Shown here: in pieces, positions 12,140 through 13,821 of the stretch
Position numbering within the stretch: position 1 is the stretch's first letter
Layout: every line of letters begins with the position of its first letter
From: Chitinophagaceae bacterium
GTDB lineage: Bacteria; Bacteroidota; Bacteroidia; Chitinophagales; Chitinophagaceae
Assembly (NCBI GenBank): GCA_021323155.1
Contig: JAJTCI010000023.1
Location: 1-13,821 of the forward strand
DNA length: 13,821 nucleotides
Reading direction: 5' to 3'
Notes under the pieces: model-generated
What the model saw: the letters and a program-made list of their open reading frames with translations, nothing else
Databases searched by the model: none
What the model was told of the DNA's origin: nothing
Translations under genes and position numbers: made by a program

Positions 12140-13354
12140 ATGTCGCAAGCACTCACCCACCAGCAACTCACCGCTGTCGCCCAGCAATTCGGCACGCCGG
12201 TGTATGTATACCACGCGGAAAGGATCGAAGAACAATACAACAAACTCAAATCTGCGTTCAGCGGCTGCGATGCCAAGTTCTTTTATGCCGCCAAGGCGCT
12301 GACCAATATCAATATCCTCAAATTATTGAAAGGTCTTGGCGCGGGGATAGACTGCGTCAGCATCAACGAAGTAAAGCTGGCGCAAAAGGCCGGCTTCGAA
12401 GCCAACCGTATACTGTACACCCCTAACTGCGTTGACCTGGAAGAGATCGAACAGGTGAAGGAATTCGGCGTGCGGGTCAACCTGGACAATATTTCCATCC
12501 TGGAGCAATTCGGCAATAAATACGGTAACACTTACCCTGTATCTATCCGCCTCAACCCCCATATCATGGCGGGCGGTAATTATAAAATTTCTACAGGGCA
12601 CATCGACAGCAAATTCGGCATCTCCATCCACCAGGTACGTCATATCGAAAGGATCGTGAAGACCACCAAACTACAGGTGAATGGTTTGCATATGCATACG
12701 GGCAGCGAGATCAAGGACGTTAACGTGTTCCACCAGGGACTGGAAGTAATGTTGAACATCGCGCGCAACTTCCCCACCATCGAATTCATCGACCTCGGCA
12801 GCGGTTTCAAAGTACCATACCAGCAGGATGACGTGGAGACGGATATCGTGGAACTGGGTAAGAAGGTAGCTGAGGACTTCAATGCATTTCAAAAGGACAT
12901 CGGCCGCAAGATCGAAGTATGGTTCGAACCTGGTAAATACCTGGTGAGCGAGGCCGGCTATTTCGTAGTGAAGGCGAACGTGATCAAACAGACCACGGCC
13001 ACGGTGTTCGTGGGCGTCAACTCAGGCTTCAACCACCTGATCCGCCCGATGTTCTACGAGTCCTACCACCGCATCGAAAATATATCCAATCCTTCCGGAC
13101 CGGAACGCATCTATACGGTCGTGGGACATATCTGCGAGACCGACACGTTTGCGTGGGACCGCAAGATCAACGAAGTGCGCGAAGGGGACCTGCTCGTATT
13201 CTATAACGCGGGCGCTTATGGCTTCGAGATGAGCAGCAACTTCAACAGCCGCCTCAAACCCGCCGAAGTGATGGTAAAGGACGGCGAGGCACACCTCATC
13301 CGTAAAAGGGACGTATTCGAAGACCTGCTGAAGAACCAGGTTGAAGTCCTTTGA
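12140..13354 (+). CDS. lysA: Diaminopimelate decarboxylase
   Basis: PLP enzyme that decarboxylates meso-diaminopimelate to L-lysine, the last step of lysine synthesis. Fold III with an N-terminal barrel and a C-terminal beta domain; 404 residues, slightly shorter than E. coli LysA. Key residues seen: PLP Lys 52 in FFYAAKAL, HMHTGS (185-190), DLGSGFKVPY (219-228) in the place of the usual GGGxxxPY phosphate loop, EPGKYLV (264-270) where most homologues have EPGR, active-site Cys 333 in GHICETDTF, and Tyr 361 in AGAYGFEMSSNFNSR. The GSGFK and EPGK variants are what I remember from Bacteroidota LysA, so the enzyme is likely active. Ornithine or carboxynorspermidine decarboxylases are relatives, but the motifs favour LysA. 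It is alone on its strand, 137 bp from the divergent synthase operon. Confidence 0.95.
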   Translation: MSQALTHQQLTAVAQQFGTPVYVYHAERIEEQYNKLKSAFSGCDAKFFYAAKALTNINILKLLKGLGAGIDCVSINEVKLAQKAGFEANRILYTPNCVDLEEIEQVKEFGVRVNLDNISILEQFGNKYGNTYPVSIRLNPHIMAGGNYKISTGHIDSKFGISIHQVRHIERIVKTTKLQVNGLHMHTGSEIKDVNVFHQGLEVMLNIARNFPTIEFIDLGSGFKVPYQQDDVETDIVELGKKVAEDFNAFQKDIGRKIEVWFEPGKYLVSEAGYFVVKANVIKQTTATVFVGVNSGFNHLIRPMFYESYHRIENISNPSGPERIYTVVGHICETDTFAWDRKINEVREGDLLVFYNAGAYGFEMSSNFNSRLKPAEVMVKDGEAHLIRKRDVFEDLLKNQVEVL

Positions 13355-13459
13355 TCAAAAGTTTACCATCGTGCGATAGCGGTTCGTCGCGGCGCCCCAC
13401 CCAGAGCGAAGGACTGGCACAAAAGCTGGTACCATAAAACGACTTATATTGAGCCGGAA

Positions 13460-13821
13460 ATGATCGAAGTAAAGAACATCAAGAAGAGTTTTGGCGATAA
13501 AGTGATATTGCAGGACATCAGCTGCGTGATGGAACCCGGCAAATGCAACCTGATCATCGGGGCCAGCGGCAGCGGTAAGACCGTGCTTACCAAGTGCATG
13601 GTGGGCCTGTTCAAGCCGGACCGTGGAGAGATCTTTTACGAAGGTCATGACATGATCCACATGAACGAGGACGAAAAGAAAGAGCTGCGCCAGCAGATCG
13701 GTATGCTCTTCCAGGGTTCCGCGCTGTTCGACTCACTGACGGTGGAGAAAAACATCCTTTTCCCGCTCGACATGTTCACTAAACTATCCTACCGGGAGAA
13801 GAAACGAAAGGTGAACGAAAC
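13460..13821 (+). CDS. MlaF-like ABC transporter ATP-binding protein, 3'-truncated
   Basis: ATPase subunit of an ABC transporter, likely of the Mla type that moves phospholipids between inner and outer membrane. 120 codons are visible before the window edge, about half of a usual 245-260 residue subunit. The start is ATG 13460 (MIEVKNIKKSFGDKVIL). The Walker A is GASGSGKT (34-41), followed by VLTKCMVGLFKPDRGEIFYEG (42-62 region). The Q-loop is IGMLFQGSALFDSLTVEKNI (80-99; Gln 85). IIGASGSGKTVL and GMLFQGSALFDS are distinctive of MlaF/MKL-type subunits compared with other ABC ATPases. The signature motif and Walker B lie beyond the end. No MlaE-type permease lies directly upstream, where lysA ends 105 bp away. 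Confidence 0.9.
   Translation, partial: MIEVKNIKKSFGDKVILQDISCVMEPGKCNLIIGASGSGKTVLTKCMVGLFKPDRGEIFYEGHDMIHMNEDEKKELRQQIGMLFQGSALFDSLTVEKNILFPLDMFTKLSYREKKRKVNE

Noticed and set aside
12003..12152. 50-residue N-terminal extension of the RluB-type protein
   Set aside because: It would cross the -7 element and enter the lysA coding start; MSKKPFDKF at 12002 is a natural N-terminus.
13350..13359. Palindrome TTTGATCAAA across the lysA stop codon
   Set aside because: Ten AT-rich bases around a stop codon are easily chance; no flanking extension or second copy.
13355..13660. 101-residue minus-strand open frame over the lysA-ABC spacer
   Set aside because: Mostly antisense to the ABC ATPase Walker A region; no motif and no promoter.
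1..13821. Hidden defence, toxin-antitoxin or biosynthetic system
   Set aside because: Every sizeable gene belongs to a housekeeping, envelope or metabolic family, and no nuclease, toxin, recombinase, transposase or synthase cluster is seen.

Overview
The window looks like a chromosomal segment from a Bacteroidota bacterium, most likely Chitinophagia/Chitinophagaceae. The evidence is (i) TAnnTTTG-type -7 promoter elements, the Bacteroidota consensus, in front of several genes, with few convincing Shine-Dalgarno sites; (ii) small SPII lipoproteins of Bacteroidota character; (iii) a lysA variant (GSGFK and EPGK motifs) that I associate with this phylum; and (iv) low-complexity heptamer tracts of a kind I recall from these genomes. 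Assignment to family level is inference.

Layout, left to right. 2-409: the 3' part of a low-molecular-weight protein-tyrosine phosphatase. 480-1844: histidyl-tRNA synthetase (hisS). 1884-2944: two small tandem lipoproteins with a shared C-terminal module, closed by a bidirectional hairpin terminator. 2978-4375 (-): DUF418 membrane protein, divergent from 4473-5564 (+), an OafA-type membrane acyltransferase. 5545-6738 (-): PcaF/PaaJ-type thiolase, whose 3' end overlaps the acyltransferase by 20 bp. 6945-7571: DUF1579 lipoprotein with a strong terminator. 7680-8726: rlmN. 8822-9448: secreted Spy/CpxP-like K/E-rich protein with a strong terminator. 9518-9930: a non-coding block of short tandem repeats and small hairpins. 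9931-12002 (-): two pseudouridine synthases of different families (RluB/RsuA type, then RluA type) joined by an ATGA overlap. 12140-13354: lysA, divergent from the synthases. 13460-13821: the start of an MlaF-like ABC ATPase cut by the window edge.

Functionally this is mostly housekeeping. Translation and RNA modification genes (hisS, rlmN, two pseudouridine synthases) are interleaved with lysine/peptidoglycan-precursor synthesis (lysA), envelope proteins (lipoproteins, acyltransferase, DUF418, Spy-like, Mla-type ATPase) and one acyl-CoA thiolase. I do not see a defence system, mobile element, CRISPR array, tRNA or rRNA.

The signals most worth following are non-genic. Three genes carry a -7 element whose last G lies exactly 7 nt before the A of the ATG, with lysA at 5 nt, which suggests leaderless or nearly leaderless mRNAs. 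Heptamer repeats occur both between genes and in frame inside the RluB-type coding sequence. Two related 11-bp repeat arrays lie close together in the 9.5-9.9 kb gap. No convincing new multi-gene system is present.
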